Source: Tigriopus japonicus (taxonomy: Eukaryota; Arthropoda; Copepoda; Harpacticoida; Harpacticidae). From it: a DNA stretch of 64,000 nucleotides. A model generated the notes under the pieces. The model did not search any database. It was given only the letters and a program-made list of their open reading frames with translations, and was not told the origin of the DNA. How positions within the stretch are numbered: position 1 is the stretch's first letter; the number at the start of each line of letters is the position of its first letter. The DNA lies in NCBI GenBank assembly GCA_010645155.1, contig CM021322.1, positions 13,122,360 to 13,186,359 on the forward strand, read 5' to 3'. This document shows positions 51,446-63,880 of the stretch, piece by piece. A program made the translations under genes and the position numbers.

Positions 51446-53110
51446 ATGAGGCAACAGATATATCCTCTCTGGGTCATTTTGTGCCTCGCTTCGGGCCTCA
51501 TGTCAGTTTCTATTTACTACCACGCCACGAAACTGAAACCATTGTTCCATGCTCAAGGTCCAAGGAACGTGATCTTCATCATCTTTGACGATTTGAGGCC
51601 CTCTCTTGGGGTTTACGGGGACGAACAAGCTCTCACCCCAAACATTGACCAACTTGGGGCCAAAAGTGTGGTGTTCCAAACGGCTTACACACAACAAGCT
51701 ATTTGTGGACCTAGTCGAACGTCGCTTCTCACATCAAGAAGGCCAGATCAGACCAAGACCTTTGCCAACAATTTCAACTGGCGTTTAGTTCGAGACTTTG
51801 TGACATTGCCGCAGTATTTCATGCAAAATGGTTACCACGCTCAAGCATTTGGCAAGATCTTCCACAATCAAGTTAACACCAGCTTCAACGATATGCCTTT
51901 CAGTTGGTCCGCTGAGCCTTATCGTCCAATTACTGGCCTTTTATTAAAAAAGTTCAAAACTGCAGCCGTGTGTGAAGGAAGTGAGGAGACAGGGTTCAAC
52001 ATCATTTGCCCTCTGGATCGAGAAGTAAATGCCATACCATTACCGGACACCCAAATTCGACGAAGAGCTTCGGAGTTCTTGATCGAGTGGACCAAGCAAG
52101 ATTCGCCAAAACCATTGTTCTTAGGTGTTGGGTTCTCTTTACCCCATATTCCTTTCAAGATTCCCAATTGGGCCACCAACTTTCATCCCATTGAGAAGAT
52201 ATCCATGCCCAACAACTCCTTTCCAGGTCGAAAAGCACCAGCTTTGGCACAAAATGGATGGAAAGTCTTGTTTGCCGGAGCCGGCGATTGGCCAACCCAA
52301 GAGAAAGTTGCACACTATTTGAAACAGCTGAAACAATTTTACTACTCGTCCGTCACTTTTGTGGATCAAAAAGTGGGCAAGTTCTTAGAGACAGTGGTCG
52401 AACTCGGATTATCCGATAACACTATCATTTGCTTAGTGGCTGATCACGGCTGGCATCTGGGTGAACATGGGCTTTTCGCCAAAAACACTAACTACGAAGA
52501 GGCTACTCGGGTCCCTTGGATGGTTTACGATCCTCGATTGAATTCTTTGAATGGGTTTTCCGCCGTTGATGTTGCTAAGTATAAGGATTTCCCGCACAAA
52601 ATCCGGAAGAAATCGAAGCTAAGACCGGCCCGATTACTGAATGGACCAGTCGAGTTGCTTGACATCTATCCTACTTTGGTGGAGTTGGCGAATCTACCCC
52701 GTGTTCCCAAATGTAGAACCCGTCAAGAGCATGCCAACAATTTTTGCCTAGAAGGCGTTTCTAGAGCCAAAAACATTCTACAAAACCAACCCATTCCGCC
52801 AGAATCCGTGGCCATCAGTCAATATCCCAGACCGGGAAACCTAAGTGACGGTTACGTCTTGACAGCTCCATCTCATCCAGATATCCGAATCATGGGATAT
52901 GCTTTGCGTTCCCGAACTCATAGGTTTGTGGCGTGGTTCGAATTTGATCCCAATTCACTCCAATCAAATTTTAATCGTGTCGTGGCTAAAGAGTTGTACG
53001 ACAAGATAATCGATCCTCAAGAGAACATCAACATCGCCGATGAGCCTGAATCACGCAATATCGTCAAACATTACATGGCGTTATTGCGCGAAAAACTTGA
53101 GCCCGTTTGA
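51446..53110 (+). CDS. IDS: iduronate 2-sulfatase, intronless
   Basis: This single 554-codon frame is close to the 550 residues of human IDS. Known IDS is a lysosomal enzyme that removes the 2-O-sulfate from iduronic acid in dermatan and heparan sulfate. An N-terminal hydrophobic segment (residues about 6-23) gives a secretory signal or anchor. The sulfatase core follows with all catalytic and metal positions in place: Asp48-Asp49 (FDDLRPSLG), Cys87 in CGPSR (the Cys converted to formylglycine), Lys137 and His140 (FGKIFH), His234 (PHIPFK), Asp333-His334 (ADHGWHLGEHG) and Lys346 (AKNTNY). The C-terminus has the IDS-specific ISQYPRPGN and IMGYALRSRTHRFVAWF blocks. N-glycosylation sequons occur at Asn144 and Asn256. 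The ATG at 51446 is the first in frame that includes the whole signal segment. The absence of introns is notable, since the human gene has nine exons. Its stop lies 36 bp from the stop of the opposing mRpL22 gene. Confidence 0.96.
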   Translation: MRQQIYPLWVILCLASGLMSVSIYYHATKLKPLFHAQGPRNVIFIIFDDLRPSLGVYGDEQALTPNIDQLGAKSVVFQTAYTQQAICGPSRTSLLTSRRPDQTKTFANNFNWRLVRDFVTLPQYFMQNGYHAQAFGKIFHNQVNTSFNDMPFSWSAEPYRPITGLLLKKFKTAAVCEGSEETGFNIICPLDREVNAIPLPDTQIRRRASEFLIEWTKQDSPKPLFLGVGFSLPHIPFKIPNWATNFHPIEKISMPNNSFPGRKAPALAQNGWKVLFAGAGDWPTQEKVAHYLKQLKQFYYSSVTFVDQKVGKFLETVVELGLSDNTIICLVADHGWHLGEHGLFAKNTNYEEATRVPWMVYDPRLNSLNGFSAVDVAKYKDFPHKIRKKSKLRPARLLNGPVELLDIYPTLVELANLPRVPKCRTRQEHANNFCLEGVSRAKNILQNQPIPPESVAISQYPRPGNLSDGYVLTAPSHPDIRIMGYALRSRTHRFVAWFEFDPNSLQSNFNRVVAKELYDKIIDPQENINIADEPESRNIVKHYMALLREKLEPV

Positions 53111-53146
53111 TCACTCAATGAGAAAAAGATGTATTTAAATATAACT
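53111..53146. other. 36-bp gap between convergent stop codons
   Basis: Both 3' UTRs must cross this gap, so each transcript probably ends inside the other's coding region. No AATAAA is found on either strand within about 100 bp past the stop. An A/T-rich TATTTAAATATAA is the only candidate element. Confidence 0.7.
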
Positions 53147-53907
53147 TTACTGCTGGAAAACGATGCCTCGTTTCCTTTGTTCGGCCACATAATGTTCCAA
53201 TAACTCGTCTGGTCGTTTCTCACGTCGCCATTCATAATAATCTTTCGGAGGTGTACCCTCTTCCAATCGGACATAGTAGTTCTGAAATTCATATTCCAAA
53301 AAGGCCATTCGCCCTCGAGCGTGCCTCCGCATACCCTTGACTTTATCAGCCTTGTCCGTAAACGACTCGGCCACCCATAGATTGGTCTTGAACTCGACAT
53401 TATGGTCTTGAACAGCCATTTCCTGAGCTTCTCGAATCACATCCGACACAATCAAGGCCCCTTTGGCATACATATGTCGGTAGGATAGCTGTTTCAAGGC
53501 CTCTTCCACGGTCAAACCTCGGACAAAGGACGAGATATACCAGAGTTTCTTGTGAGAGTACTTGATCATGGTTCTCATGTGGCAACAATAAGCAGGCCGA
53601 ATGAGCAGTTTCCCCTGTTCATCTAATGTTGGTGGATGAATCCGTTGATTGAAGGCTGGAAAATGGAACTCTGTCCGTCCTCCTGGGACTGGTACCTTCT
53701 TGTGCCATTCCTCTGTTCCAGCTGGCTTTGAAAAAGTCTGCGGAGGAACGAAGTCGATGGAGGAACTCTGGCGGAGAGGTGTGAAAACACCAAGGCCTGA
53801 AAATGCAAAATGACATGATGTTAAAGACATTGGAGATGGAATCTGTAGAGATAAAACGTACCATTTTGGGCCAATAGACGTAGGGGTAATCGAAATTGGC
53901 TCAACAT
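53147..53907 (-). CDS. mRpL22: mitochondrial large-subunit ribosomal protein L22 (uL22m), 2 exons
   Basis: The CDS is complement(join(53147..53796, 53862..53907)), 696 nt giving 231 residues. Exon 1 encodes MLSQFRLPLRLLAQN, an Arg/Leu-rich start without acidic residues that fits a mitochondrial targeting sequence. A 65-bp intron (GTACG...TTTTCAG) joins in frame (codon AATG|GC gives Asn-Gly). The uL22 domain spans about residues 94-195, with KYSHKKLWYISSFVRGLTVE, EAQEMAVQDHNVEF and RRHARGR. This matches the metazoan MRPL22 pattern (KYS..KMWY, AQDMAVRDHNVEF, HGRGR). The protein lines the peptide exit tunnel of the mitochondrial ribosome. An alternative ATG upstream of the acceptor would start inside the intron and lose the presequence, so the two-exon model is preferred. 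The gene converges on IDS. Confidence 0.95.
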
Positions 53908-56900
53908 AATTAGAGAGGTGTTTGATCTTGTCTTTGTTGATAGTTCTCCATGAGAAATTTGAACAGTTTGTTGTGGTAAGAGATTGGGCAAATCAAATGA
54001 TTTTGTTATTTTTGGACCATTAAGTAGCTCAAATAATGGAATTAAATGCTAAAAAATTAATTTTGAATGAACACTGATGCAAAACGTAAGCCTAAAAATT
54101 GATCTACTTGGCTTTTACATGGATTTAGCAAGCACGATTGTAGTTTAGGTTCGAATAATTTGCAACCCTGAATGCTTTTGCGTCTTTGGTCGTTAGATGT
54201 CAGTCAAAGACGCCTATTTATCCGCTAGAGAGCGCAAGCTTGCTGAAATTCGAGTTAGGATTTGTCCATATTTTTACGAGTTCTTAACATTACGTGCGGT
54301 TTTTTATAGCATCCATAATTTCACATGATTAAAAATCTTCAAGATTTCTCGACATTTTACGAACCTTGTGGTGTGTTACGTGGAAAGTGATGATCCCATT
54401 CTCGAGGTGTGTATTCTGACGTTGAACAAAATAAGGTGGTGGCTGTTAAATCAATGCGTAAATTATGGCTTGACAGGCTTTAAATTTTGGTCACTCACCT
54501 CTTCCGCCCTCAGACTAGGATCGGGTTTCAAATCCCAAGAAAGGAGTTAATTGTTTCCAGGAAACCCTTCCACTCCGTTATGGTAATCCGCAAAGACGAG
54601 CGAAAAAACACGGAAACGAATTCTGCGCAGCTCTCTGAGATCTGTAGGTAAATATCCCCAGGTTCGGATTAGTGACGAATCCCAAGGGGTTCCAAATGTG
54701 GCCTTCCTCTTTAAAATGGAGCTCTTCATATTTTTGATCAATTCCGCTGAATCAACACACGCCTTTTTCGCTTCTCATAACTTTAGTAGCCACCATAAAT
54801 TCGGACTACATTATGCATTTTTTTAATAACTTCCTGTTTCTTTGTGTCGTTCGGACTGTTTTATATGCCAGACAACCAGAATGCAAAAAAATACACACAA
54901 GAAAGTTGCTAAACTCTTCCAAGATTCAAGCTTTGGTGAGGCGTATGTTAAGAAGCCGTTTTGATCCTCTCTGCCCTGGAGGATCAGTAGTAAATAGATA
55001 CAGTATCCACTCATTTCAGCTTAAGCAACAACCTCTTGATGATGTCTTATCTTTTTTGTTCTCCCTTTATCGAGTCCTGTTTCTTTTTTTGGCTCCCCCT
55101 TTGCTCTAGTCAAAATCGATGATGATGATGATAGTGGCGGAAGAAGAAGAAAGAAAGGCTGACTTAGTTTGTCAACGCTCGTTGAATCTCAAAAAATGAA
55201 TATTGCATGCCTTTTTGTCCAACAACGATCTAGCGTGTGACAGTGTTGAAGGGAGACTCAGGTCATCCGAGACACAGGGTGAGAAGGTATCAATCATTCA
55301 TCCGGGCATCATACTCACACTCCGATACTCTCCTGTCCCTCATCTTCCATTCGTCACCTCTATTGGACTTTTTTCCCCGCTTCAACTGCATCGTTCCTCC
55401 GTTCATCAACCCCCCTCCTCCCAAAAGAAGGACAGGCATGCTCAATCCGATGTCTAGACAAAGCCATGTCAACGCCTCATCACTGCCTGGGATCATTTTT
55501 CCCGACCTCAAGGCGACATATGTTCATTTGTCCTAGGCACCGGATTAAAGATCTCGCTTTTCTTCCCAATCGATTCCACGACATCGACGCTTTGGGCTTT
55601 AGGAAGAAGGAGGTACGTAGAAGGGGCTCCTCATCGGGCAAATCCTTTTCCAGACCTTCACCGACAATGTCAGAAGCCTCAGGGCCCGATCATAGCGACG
55701 ACCATGCCAGGGATGGAATGTCGGGTTCGAGTGAAAGAATCACACGAAAGGGAACACGACTTGTCAAAATCTGTTTCCCCGACGAGGACGGTGTACCTAG
55801 TATGGGATCCAATGGAGTGGTTAGTTGGACTCACTCTTGAGGAAGGGCAGTATTTCGAAACACTAAAAGTAGAGCGACTTGGGGAGAGTATAGCCAATCG
55901 GTAATTTGACGCTCGCTTTTGTGATGACAAGATTAGTGTGAGATTTCCATAGTTTTGACCGAATGGCGGTAAACCAGTGCCGCGAACATAGTTAGTTGTT
56001 CCCAAGCGCACATACAGTAAATTCCAAAAGTGTTTTTATCTCGCCCCTCAATGAACTTTGATCAAAGATCGATGTCGTCGATCCTTGGAATTGATTTATA
56101 GATGCCGAACAACCATTTTTATAGTCCATGGACCAAATTAAGTCAAGAATTCAGTTAGAGAGGACGCCCCCCCCCTAAACTCCCCCTCGCCATTCTGCCG
56201 TCTTTCTGTTCGACCCTCGATGGTGAATGTGAATGTGCCCCTCTAAACTCTCGATCGTTGTTGGAATGCCCCAAATTGATGAGATGCTACAAGTCTCAAC
56301 AAGATCTCGAATGCTTTGTGTCCCCAAGAAAATCCTCTACATGCCCATGTGTCGTGGATTTGAACTCGTCGTTTGTGTGGCGACGAGAAGAATAAAAGCC
56401 CGCCAAAACCGAACATGCATGTTCAGACATGTTTAGCGATAGATAGATGGATGGATGGATCTATGCCTCGTCGTGAGTCCTCAACCTTCTCGGTAGTCCT
56501 CTATCATGCATATGTGTGTGTGTTTCTGCCAGGAGCCAACCCCAAGTCGACAGCCGTCCACGGCATCTCATCTTTGCTTGGCGTTTGTTCCTGTCAAGGA
56601 ATAAGCAAGCGTTGAAGAATGCGAGATTCTGGATTAGTGGTAAACATCGGAGATGGGTTCAAAGCCAGTTGCCGCCGCCGAAGGAAGACTGAGTTGATGT
56701 ATTGTTTTGGGGTAGGCAGAAATTCGCGTGATATGTTGGCCAACGACCGAGAGGGTGAGTGAGACAATGAGGGTTCATTTACAACAATATTTGGACAGAT
56801 CTCGTCGTTCTGCCGCTCACGGCTTCTCTATTGGTCACGGCCAAAGGGTGTTTACTAGTTTAGCTTCGAGGGGGATCTTTGCAGCGTGGATGGAGGTGCT

Positions 56901-59900
56901 CTTAATTATTTGGATAGAGGGGGTGATTATGCCCATCTATGGTTTTATGACTAGTTGATTGGCAGAAAGTTGTCCGAGGTTGTAAACGAGCTCGAGTCGT
57001 TGCTAGCTTCTGTTTCAATGAATATCCCTCGGAATCTGTCCAGCCTCGCGAAATGACCAAGAAGATTGTCTGCCCTCGATTTCATCATCATCATCCACAT
57101 GGAGAAGTTGATAATCATCATGGAAGAACCGTCCGTGGCTGGCTGGCAACGAGATCCCTCCCTAAAAATGTTGGGCACTTGTCAAAGCCATGAATTTGAC
57201 AGCGGCATAATCACTAGGATTAGACTTCACTTTTCTAGATCTCATTCCAATCATGGTCAGAAAAAAGAGACAGAAACGGACCATCGTGAATAGGTGACGA
57301 ATGCCCCTATAATTTGGCGCTCTCTTCCAGATCGAGAAACAATGATGCTGAGCTGGCTTGCTTTGTTTGTTATGCCCACCACAAATATAGCCAAGTTGTC
57401 AGTGGCAGTTGATTCTTCACTCATTCCGCCGCTTTTTGCTCATCGGGTTGTTGACCTTGCTCGCATATTAACGAAGACAGTAGAAGAGTAGCATGAAGGA
57501 GGGCATATCAAACATACGAAGATTAATGAGCGAATCTTGCGCTTGGAATCCTGTTCTTCCTTCAAAGGATCAGAACTTAGTCCATAACAGCTAATGGAAT
57601 GACAATGATGACGATGATGATTGGCCATTGCTTTCATCGGCTCCTCGCATTTGCAAGACTTTTTGTCATTGACACTAATTTTCCTCAAACGTGGGCTTGG
57701 TGTCGTCCAAGAGGTTGAAAAGGGTTCAATGGGTCCGAAATTACGACCCTGGGAACTTTAGTTTTCTCATTGTACCTTCACCTCGTCCATCCAAGTAAGT
57801 TCATATTCGATAGCCCGCTTCAATGTGCACATAAATATAGGACATAATGACCATGTATGTATGCTCTGCGCTGGAGGCTTTTAAGTTCAAAATGGTCAGA
57901 AAGTGACGAAAAAACGACAGCGATCTGCTTTGTGTTTCAGTGTTGCCAATTCTTTATCTAAACGGTCCAGTCATACCGAAATGACTTTTCACTGAAGTCT
58001 GATTTTGATCACCAACACCACTATGATGTTAAATACACTTTATTCACGCGGTACTCATAACAACTTTGATCTAAAAACCAGGTTTCAAGGTTTTGAGACA
58101 ACTGAGTGAGACTTACTTGTTGACAACACTGAAGAGTCCGTTAGCCTTAACAAATAAATCATCGCTATGACCATAATTGAAACAAGGTTTGTACTTAGGT
58201 TTGAATTGTTTCCGACACTAAAACCCATTTAAAAGTGGAGGGAATACAAATTCTCCCACAGGAGTTCCCCCTCCTTGAATATCCTGAGACAAAACAGACA
58301 AAGAAATTGAAACAGACAACTACTAGTGTTGAAGAATGAAAACAAGTAACCATCACGTGCGTGTGAGGGAACAATTAAGTCTGACTGAATTTCGGAAGAT
58401 GAAGATCAAGGCGTCAAACCACTATTAGCTCTTAACCCCTCCTCTGAATGCTCATTTCGCTCCCATTCATTATTGACACAACGCTCCATAGCCTGAAAAC
58501 TGAGAGAGATTGAGTGTTCTTCAAATTTTCTCCCACGTGAGCCTGTCATCAACCACGATACTCTTCAAATAACCACCTTGGTTTGAATATGGAAAAGTAA
58601 TCCTAATTTTCGAACGGGATGTTGTTTTCTACAGCACCTTTTCTACATATCCTCCCAAACAACCACTTTGCTCCTATGACCCTCCCTGACTACAGCCACA
58701 ATGAAGGGCTGTCTTCACATTTGAGAGTTATTTATGGCTTTTGCACTTTTTTGCCCCCAAAGTACAAAATGTACCCCTTTTTGTGTTCCGAGGTTTGTCT
58801 CAAAGTCAAAGATTTTAAGCCCTTGTTCGACAAGGAGCAAGTGGTGACAATCAATCTTCAGTACCATTTAAAGAAGTGGAAAAGGGGTGGTTGCCTAGTT
58901 GCTCGGTGTGTTTCGTGACCAAACAACATTATCAACCATAGTCTGCTTGCTTTCCTCGTGCCTCCCAATTTGACTGAACGGCATTGGTCAGGAGAATATC
59001 CAATGACTTCTAAATTCGGCGGACCCAGTCGGATCCACCATCAGGCTTGGAAAATTCCATGAAATTGTTAATTGATACGGGTTTATGGGGTCTGGTAGGG
59101 TATGGAGAGCGCTCTAAATTACCTGAAATGGTCATTTGACCGCCCTTCATCTTCCAACGACAGGTTACGTGAGCATTGGATACTGGATATGTTGGGGTCC
59201 CAAGTCCCACCAAGCAAGCGGGCTTTCGTTGTTAAGTGAACGAGTGAAAATGGCCGGGGGGCTCAATTTTTACCGATTTTCAATGCAACCATTAAGACAT
59301 TCCAAGGCAGTGAGGACATGCACTTGGCCATTATAATTATATTACCCTCAAAGGGTTGAGAGCTGCCCATAAGATTGTGCAGCGTCATCTTGTTTCATCT
59401 CCTCTTGTTCTCGTTCTCGTGCTCGTCTGGAAGCAAACAGGTTGATTTGAAATGGGTACTTCTCAATATGTAAATTAGAACCCCAAGCAAGCCACTTCGA
59501 CGGCCATTGTTTTCGGGTGCTTAGAAACACTGCAAAACCAGCAATGCTTGCCTACTTTTGAGAGAACCATTGTTGTTAACAAATATGTGACCACCAACGA
59601 ACCAGATTAGAAACGGCAGACATTTGTCGTTAAAAAGATTGATCGTTTGGCCTCTCATCCAATAATGACATTACTTTCCTTCAAGCCAGCAACTTCAAAT
59701 ACTTAAGCTTGCTTGTGATCAAGTCATAGAATGTGACTTCACTGTCACCGAATTCACACGATGATCCATTGGTTTCGCATAAGGTGTGGAACGCTAAGTA
59801 ACAAGTCCATTATTTGCGTTCCATTCGTTCGAGTTGAGCATTTGAAATATCTGCCGGAGAATGAACTGCTCTGGGTGTATTTTCTCTCTGCGTGGTTTTA

Positions 59901-60410
59901 TAGCTTAATAAACATGCCTATGAATACCAACGGCAGTCCCGCAAGCCTTCCAACTGCTGATATTAAAGTTTTATATTGCCATTAATGTGCCCAGGTTTTA
60001 CGATCCAATACGTCGTCAGCACTTTTTGCTCCCTCAGTTTAAGTGGCGACTCCATCTTGTGACTGATTTGATCTAATGTAACGAATCTGTTGATACAAGA
60101 GCGTTTCAATTTGTCAAAAGGTCTCTGAGCAATGCCTGCTCAAAATGCCGATCTGAATTCGCCATTTCAAGGCACTTCTTCTAACATACAAACCATTGTT
60201 TTATCTTATCTCGAGATCAATGCGACGGAACGAACTATGAATGTATAAGAAATAATGAGCATAAATGTGTTAAATTTACGGCTGTATATTTAAAATGTCT
60301 TTTTCAAAAGTAAATATAATATATGGTGTCGGTGTGATACAAATACACGCATTTTTTTTATAAAACTTCTTTTTTTGTTTTGAATTTTTTATGACTCGTC
60401 TTTCATTCCG
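53908..60410. other. long intergenic region, no named gene
   Basis: No recognisable protein family is seen on either strand over 6.5 kb. Notable items are a possible short exon at 55667-55790, a GATG-type tract (about 56441-56460), a C-run (CCCCCCCCC) near 56167, and a pair of CAGTGTTGYCA ends at 57938-58131. Open frames up to about 124 codons are present but motif-free. Confidence 0.5.
55667..55790 (+). CDS. possible coding exon, unrecognised
   Basis: An ATG in fair context (CCGACAATGT) opens a polar, acidic and Ser-rich frame (MSEASGPDHSDDHARDGMSG) that becomes basic then hydrophobic (RKGTRLVKICFPDEDG). A weak donor (ACG|GTGTAC) lies at 55791. It looks like the disordered start of a protein, but I recognise no family and see no partner exon. 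Confidence 0.2.
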
Positions 60411-60770
60411 CAAGTAGTAGAAGATGTAGAAGTGGTAGCAGCAGCGATAGGAAAAGAAGAAGAAGAGGAAGAGGAAAAAGTAATAGTACCTGGTAGTAGT
60501 AGTGATAGTAGAAGTATTAATTATATTACTATTAAAAATGATAGTAATTGTTGTAGTAGTTGTGGTTGGGTTGGTTGGTTGTTGGTGGTGGTAACATTAG
60601 CATAAGTAAAATTTGCAGTAGTTATTGTAATGATAGTAATTGTATGTGACAGGGCTTGTAATAGTAATATGAATGAGGATAGTAATAATAGCAGTTGTTG
60701 TAATAATAATAATATTAATAATATAATTATTTGTCAAATAGTAATTACATTGTTTGGTAGAGGGTGTGGT
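60411..60770. repeat. degenerate trinucleotide repeat tract
   Basis: About 350 bp of interleaved GTA/TAG, GAA, TTG/TGG and AAT units, with AT-rich interruptions. It is low complexity and non-coding. Confidence 0.75.
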
Positions 60771-63611
60771 ACCAAGGTGATGTAAATTATACCTATCACC
60801 TTGTTTTATAATAACCAGGGTGGAGATGAGGGGAGAGCGCGAACGAGGTTGCTTGGTTGGTTGTTTAGCTTCGTTTCGAACTTGGTTGAAAATCTTGGCA
60901 TCACTTCAAAAATAGAAAGGGTTACTTCTTATTACCAGATAACGGGGCAAAGACATTATCGTCCTCGATTTTTTTTTGAGAAGAATGAGATATTGCATCG
61001 AAAAAAATAGAGAAGATTATTTGTGGTTTTGTTGTGTTTGTTAGAATGCCATGTCCTTGACCAAAACGAGTTCAAGTAGCAAACAATTACACTGTTTGGT
61101 AATTATTATCAGTATCACTTGGCTTGGCGTGTGGGAGTTTTCTTGCCTTGAAGAAATGAGCAATGTTTGGGAGGGGGTTCTTCTACAGCTAACCGAACAA
61201 TAATCGAAATTCGGATCTGCTCGCGTCAAAATAATATCTTTGCATCGTTACAAATATCACATTGGCCGAAGTGAAGGTCAAGATCGTCAATCAAGCTCGC
61301 ACTTGTTGTTAAAGTTCTTTCAAAATTCTATGACAATCAGAGGGCTCGAAAAGGGGGAGAATGGGGTGGGAGAAGGAATTATTATTACCATTATTGCCAA
61401 AGGAACTTGAAGGGAAAATAAGGGCGAAGTCAAAAAAAAAATGTCTCAAAATACTCCTGAAGAAAACTGAGGAAGAGGTGGGAGCTCATCTTAATGTAAG
61501 CCAAAAAACAGAGTTATGAGAATGTTTGTATGGCACAATCGTGAGTTCTTACTCTGGCCTCGCGCATGTTGGACCCACCAAATGGACCATTAAATGCGTT
61601 GTTTTTTAGAGGCAGGACAGAGCTAAAGGTGAGCAAGGTTTTGGGGGCAAGTTGGTTGCCAGGCTTTTGATTCATTCTTTTCCAAATGGGAGACTATATC
61701 AAAGATTTCATTTTGTCAGTGGTTAAGAATGTTTCCAAATTTCTTTTTACGCTTTGGCTAAAGGACAAAACCAAAAAAGAAAATGTAGCCAATCTTTATC
61801 TCCCGAATCGGTAGAATAATTGACAAATGCCTCACAATTTATATTTGGGGAAATGACTGGGCGGACAAAAAGTAACGACAGCTGAAGTAAAATCTTAGAA
61901 ATGGTAGTGGTCGTGGTTGTTGTTGTGGCGGTGATTGGGTGATTCGAGAAATGAAGGTTATCAACAGTTTTCAAATCAGACAAGCTTTCTTTTGACAAAA
62001 CAGTTCTTAAAAGAAATTCAAATCAGGTAGACAAAACGTCAATTTAATGTGCTTCAAAGTAGTGTGGCGTTTCTTTTGTGAAGTAATACTGCGACGGAGG
62101 AGGAAGGTCAGTTCCAAGCGTCGAAAATGATGTTCCAAAGGGAAACCTGTCCCAAAGCCTTAAGACTTTGAGTGGCCAAAAGTCACCAAAGAGCTGGGAT
62201 GGACAAAAAGCAACAATGCACACACAATAAAAAGAGTCTTTTTCTACAATTGATGACTGAGTAAAAAACATGCGAGGTCTTTTCTTTTTGAATAGAAATA
62301 AAAATCAATTGAATGAGGGGAAAATGGGAAAATCGCGCAAGATTATGAATTTACAACACAATGCTGGTCCAATGAAGACATTAAACAAGACCTGGATGGA
62401 TCTTATTCGTAAGAGAGCAATGTGGTTGAGAGAAAGAGACAGAATTGAGAAATCAAAAAGACAAAAACTGTCAATGTACACGGAAGAGGATTTGATTTGA
62501 CTAAGATGTTGACTCCTGCGTCCAGAATCATTTCTGGATCGATTGGTTGGTTGGTAAGTAAACAAACAAACATGGCAAAAAGAAACGGAATGGCCCTCTT
62601 CTATTGACAATAAAAAGATATAAGGGTGAGTGAGTAGCATTGGGGGATATTGTAGGGGTAGAGGGAAGTTATGTTTCTATATAAACTCGATTTAAACGCA
62701 CACACACATATTCACATTGAAGGCAAGCGCTCTTCAATCTTAGAGGTTTCTCATCAACATGCTTTTTGGTAAGAAAGCTACAAAACCTGTGGTTTTTCTC
62801 AGTTTTCAAAGGCCACAAAGACCTTGGATCATGAATATATAACTTCGAAAAATATACAGAATAACTTGGGCACGACCTTTTAAAGAATGGCCTGGAATCT
62901 TAGCAAAAATAGCAGCTACTAGAGGGCATGGGCACTTGGATGAGGCCAGGATGTGTGTGAGTGTAAGTCTATATATGTGGTCCACTTGGTGGAACATCCT
63001 TCCTCCACGACAACCACCCATCAACCGCTTCAAAAGATTGGAGAACTCCAGAGACGCAGAGGAAGAGAACCAACCTTATTTGAGTCTCTTTGAGTCTCCA
63101 TCTTTTGTCTCTCATCTACAGAAAAGGCCATGAATTTTCATCCCCAGGAAAGTGGCAATCATCCCTAGGGATGTCGGATCTTGTTGCTCTTTGTTTATTG
63201 TCGCCTGCAATGAGAGCGAATCTAGGGCTGGTTGAAAATGGTGTATTGTTCTTGTTTGTATAGACACTTTTGATGATAGGAAATTAGGTACATTGGCGGT
63301 TGCTGTTGTTTTCTTTCTGTCTGTTTTGTTCGGGCAGTAAAAGTACGGGAAGTAGATTTTGTTCCTTGAAACTCTTGAAAGATGTAAAAGAAAGAATGAA
63401 AAAAATCTACGAGTGTAGAAGTTACGGGTGGATGTATGCGTGTGTATGTGCTTACGAACAGAGACACATGTACATGTGTAGAAAATAGTCATCCTAGTAT
63501 TGAATTTAACAATGGCGAGTCTTGAGCGTTCCTGTGGTGTAGGCTGGTTTGAACCAACTTTGCTTGTGAGACGGAAAGAAGAGGGGGTGAAAGGAGAAGG
63601 AGAGAAACGGG
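60771..63611. other. intergenic, nothing recognised
   Basis: Short motif-free open frames are present on both strands, and some A/T homopolymers. A 172-codon minus frame (63112-63630) is low-complexity and not supported as a gene. Confidence 0.45.
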
Positions 63612-63690
63612 TTCGGGACCATGGAGACAAGAATGGTTCCTTGTGGAACGCCTTCTTGAAATTGACGATAAGGAAGAGCCGAGAATGCCA
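63612..63690 (-). pseudogene. possible reverse-transcriptase fossil motif
   Basis: The minus strand reads YRQFQEGVPQGTIL, matching the conserved 'GVPQGS.L' box of non-LTR reverse transcriptases. The residues expected next (Ser-Pro) occur one base out of frame. Nothing else of the domain survives nearby, so this is a weak call. Confidence 0.25.
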
Positions 63691-63774
63691 CGGCTACTTG
63701 AGGAAGAACTTAGGAACTTGGGTGCATATTGGTTCGCAATCCTTCAGGCGAAAAGTGAAGAATAGGAACACCGA

Positions 63775-63775
<1 letters not shown>

Positions 63776-63809
<34 letters not shown>

Positions 63810-63880
63810 GGTGGTGGTGGTGGTGGTGGTGGTGGTGGTGGTAGTAGTAGCAGTAGAAGTAGTGGTAGAAGAAGAAGTAG
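63776..63880. repeat. TTG then TGG then TAG compound microsatellite
   Basis: About 11 TTG units run into about 12 TGG units, then TAG/GAA units. On the minus strand it reads as poly-Pro then poly-Gln. No flanking domain supports a coding role. Confidence 0.85.

Noticed and set aside
53797..53827. Upstream ATG (MSLTSCHFAFSG) as start of mRpL22
   Set aside because: It lies in the 65-bp intron, directly before a TTTTCAG acceptor. The spliced model gives a better mitochondrial targeting start.
54490..54540. tRNA-like segment with a box B-like GGTTTCAAATCCC
   Set aside because: It recalls the 3' half of a tRNA-derived SINE, but no convincing A box at the right spacing, acceptor stem or second copy is seen.
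56636..56680. TAGTGG...GGTTCAAAGCC, possible Pol III boxes
   Set aside because: The spacing between the two boxes is too short for a tRNA or normal SINE head and no cloverleaf can be drawn.
60411..60770. Possible repeat array of the CRISPR type
   Set aside because: The units are degenerate trinucleotides without spacers, and the DNA is animal.
63112..63630. 172-codon minus-strand frame
   Set aside because: It is Thr/Ser/His/Phe-rich without any motif and contains repeat-like stretches; no start or splice support.
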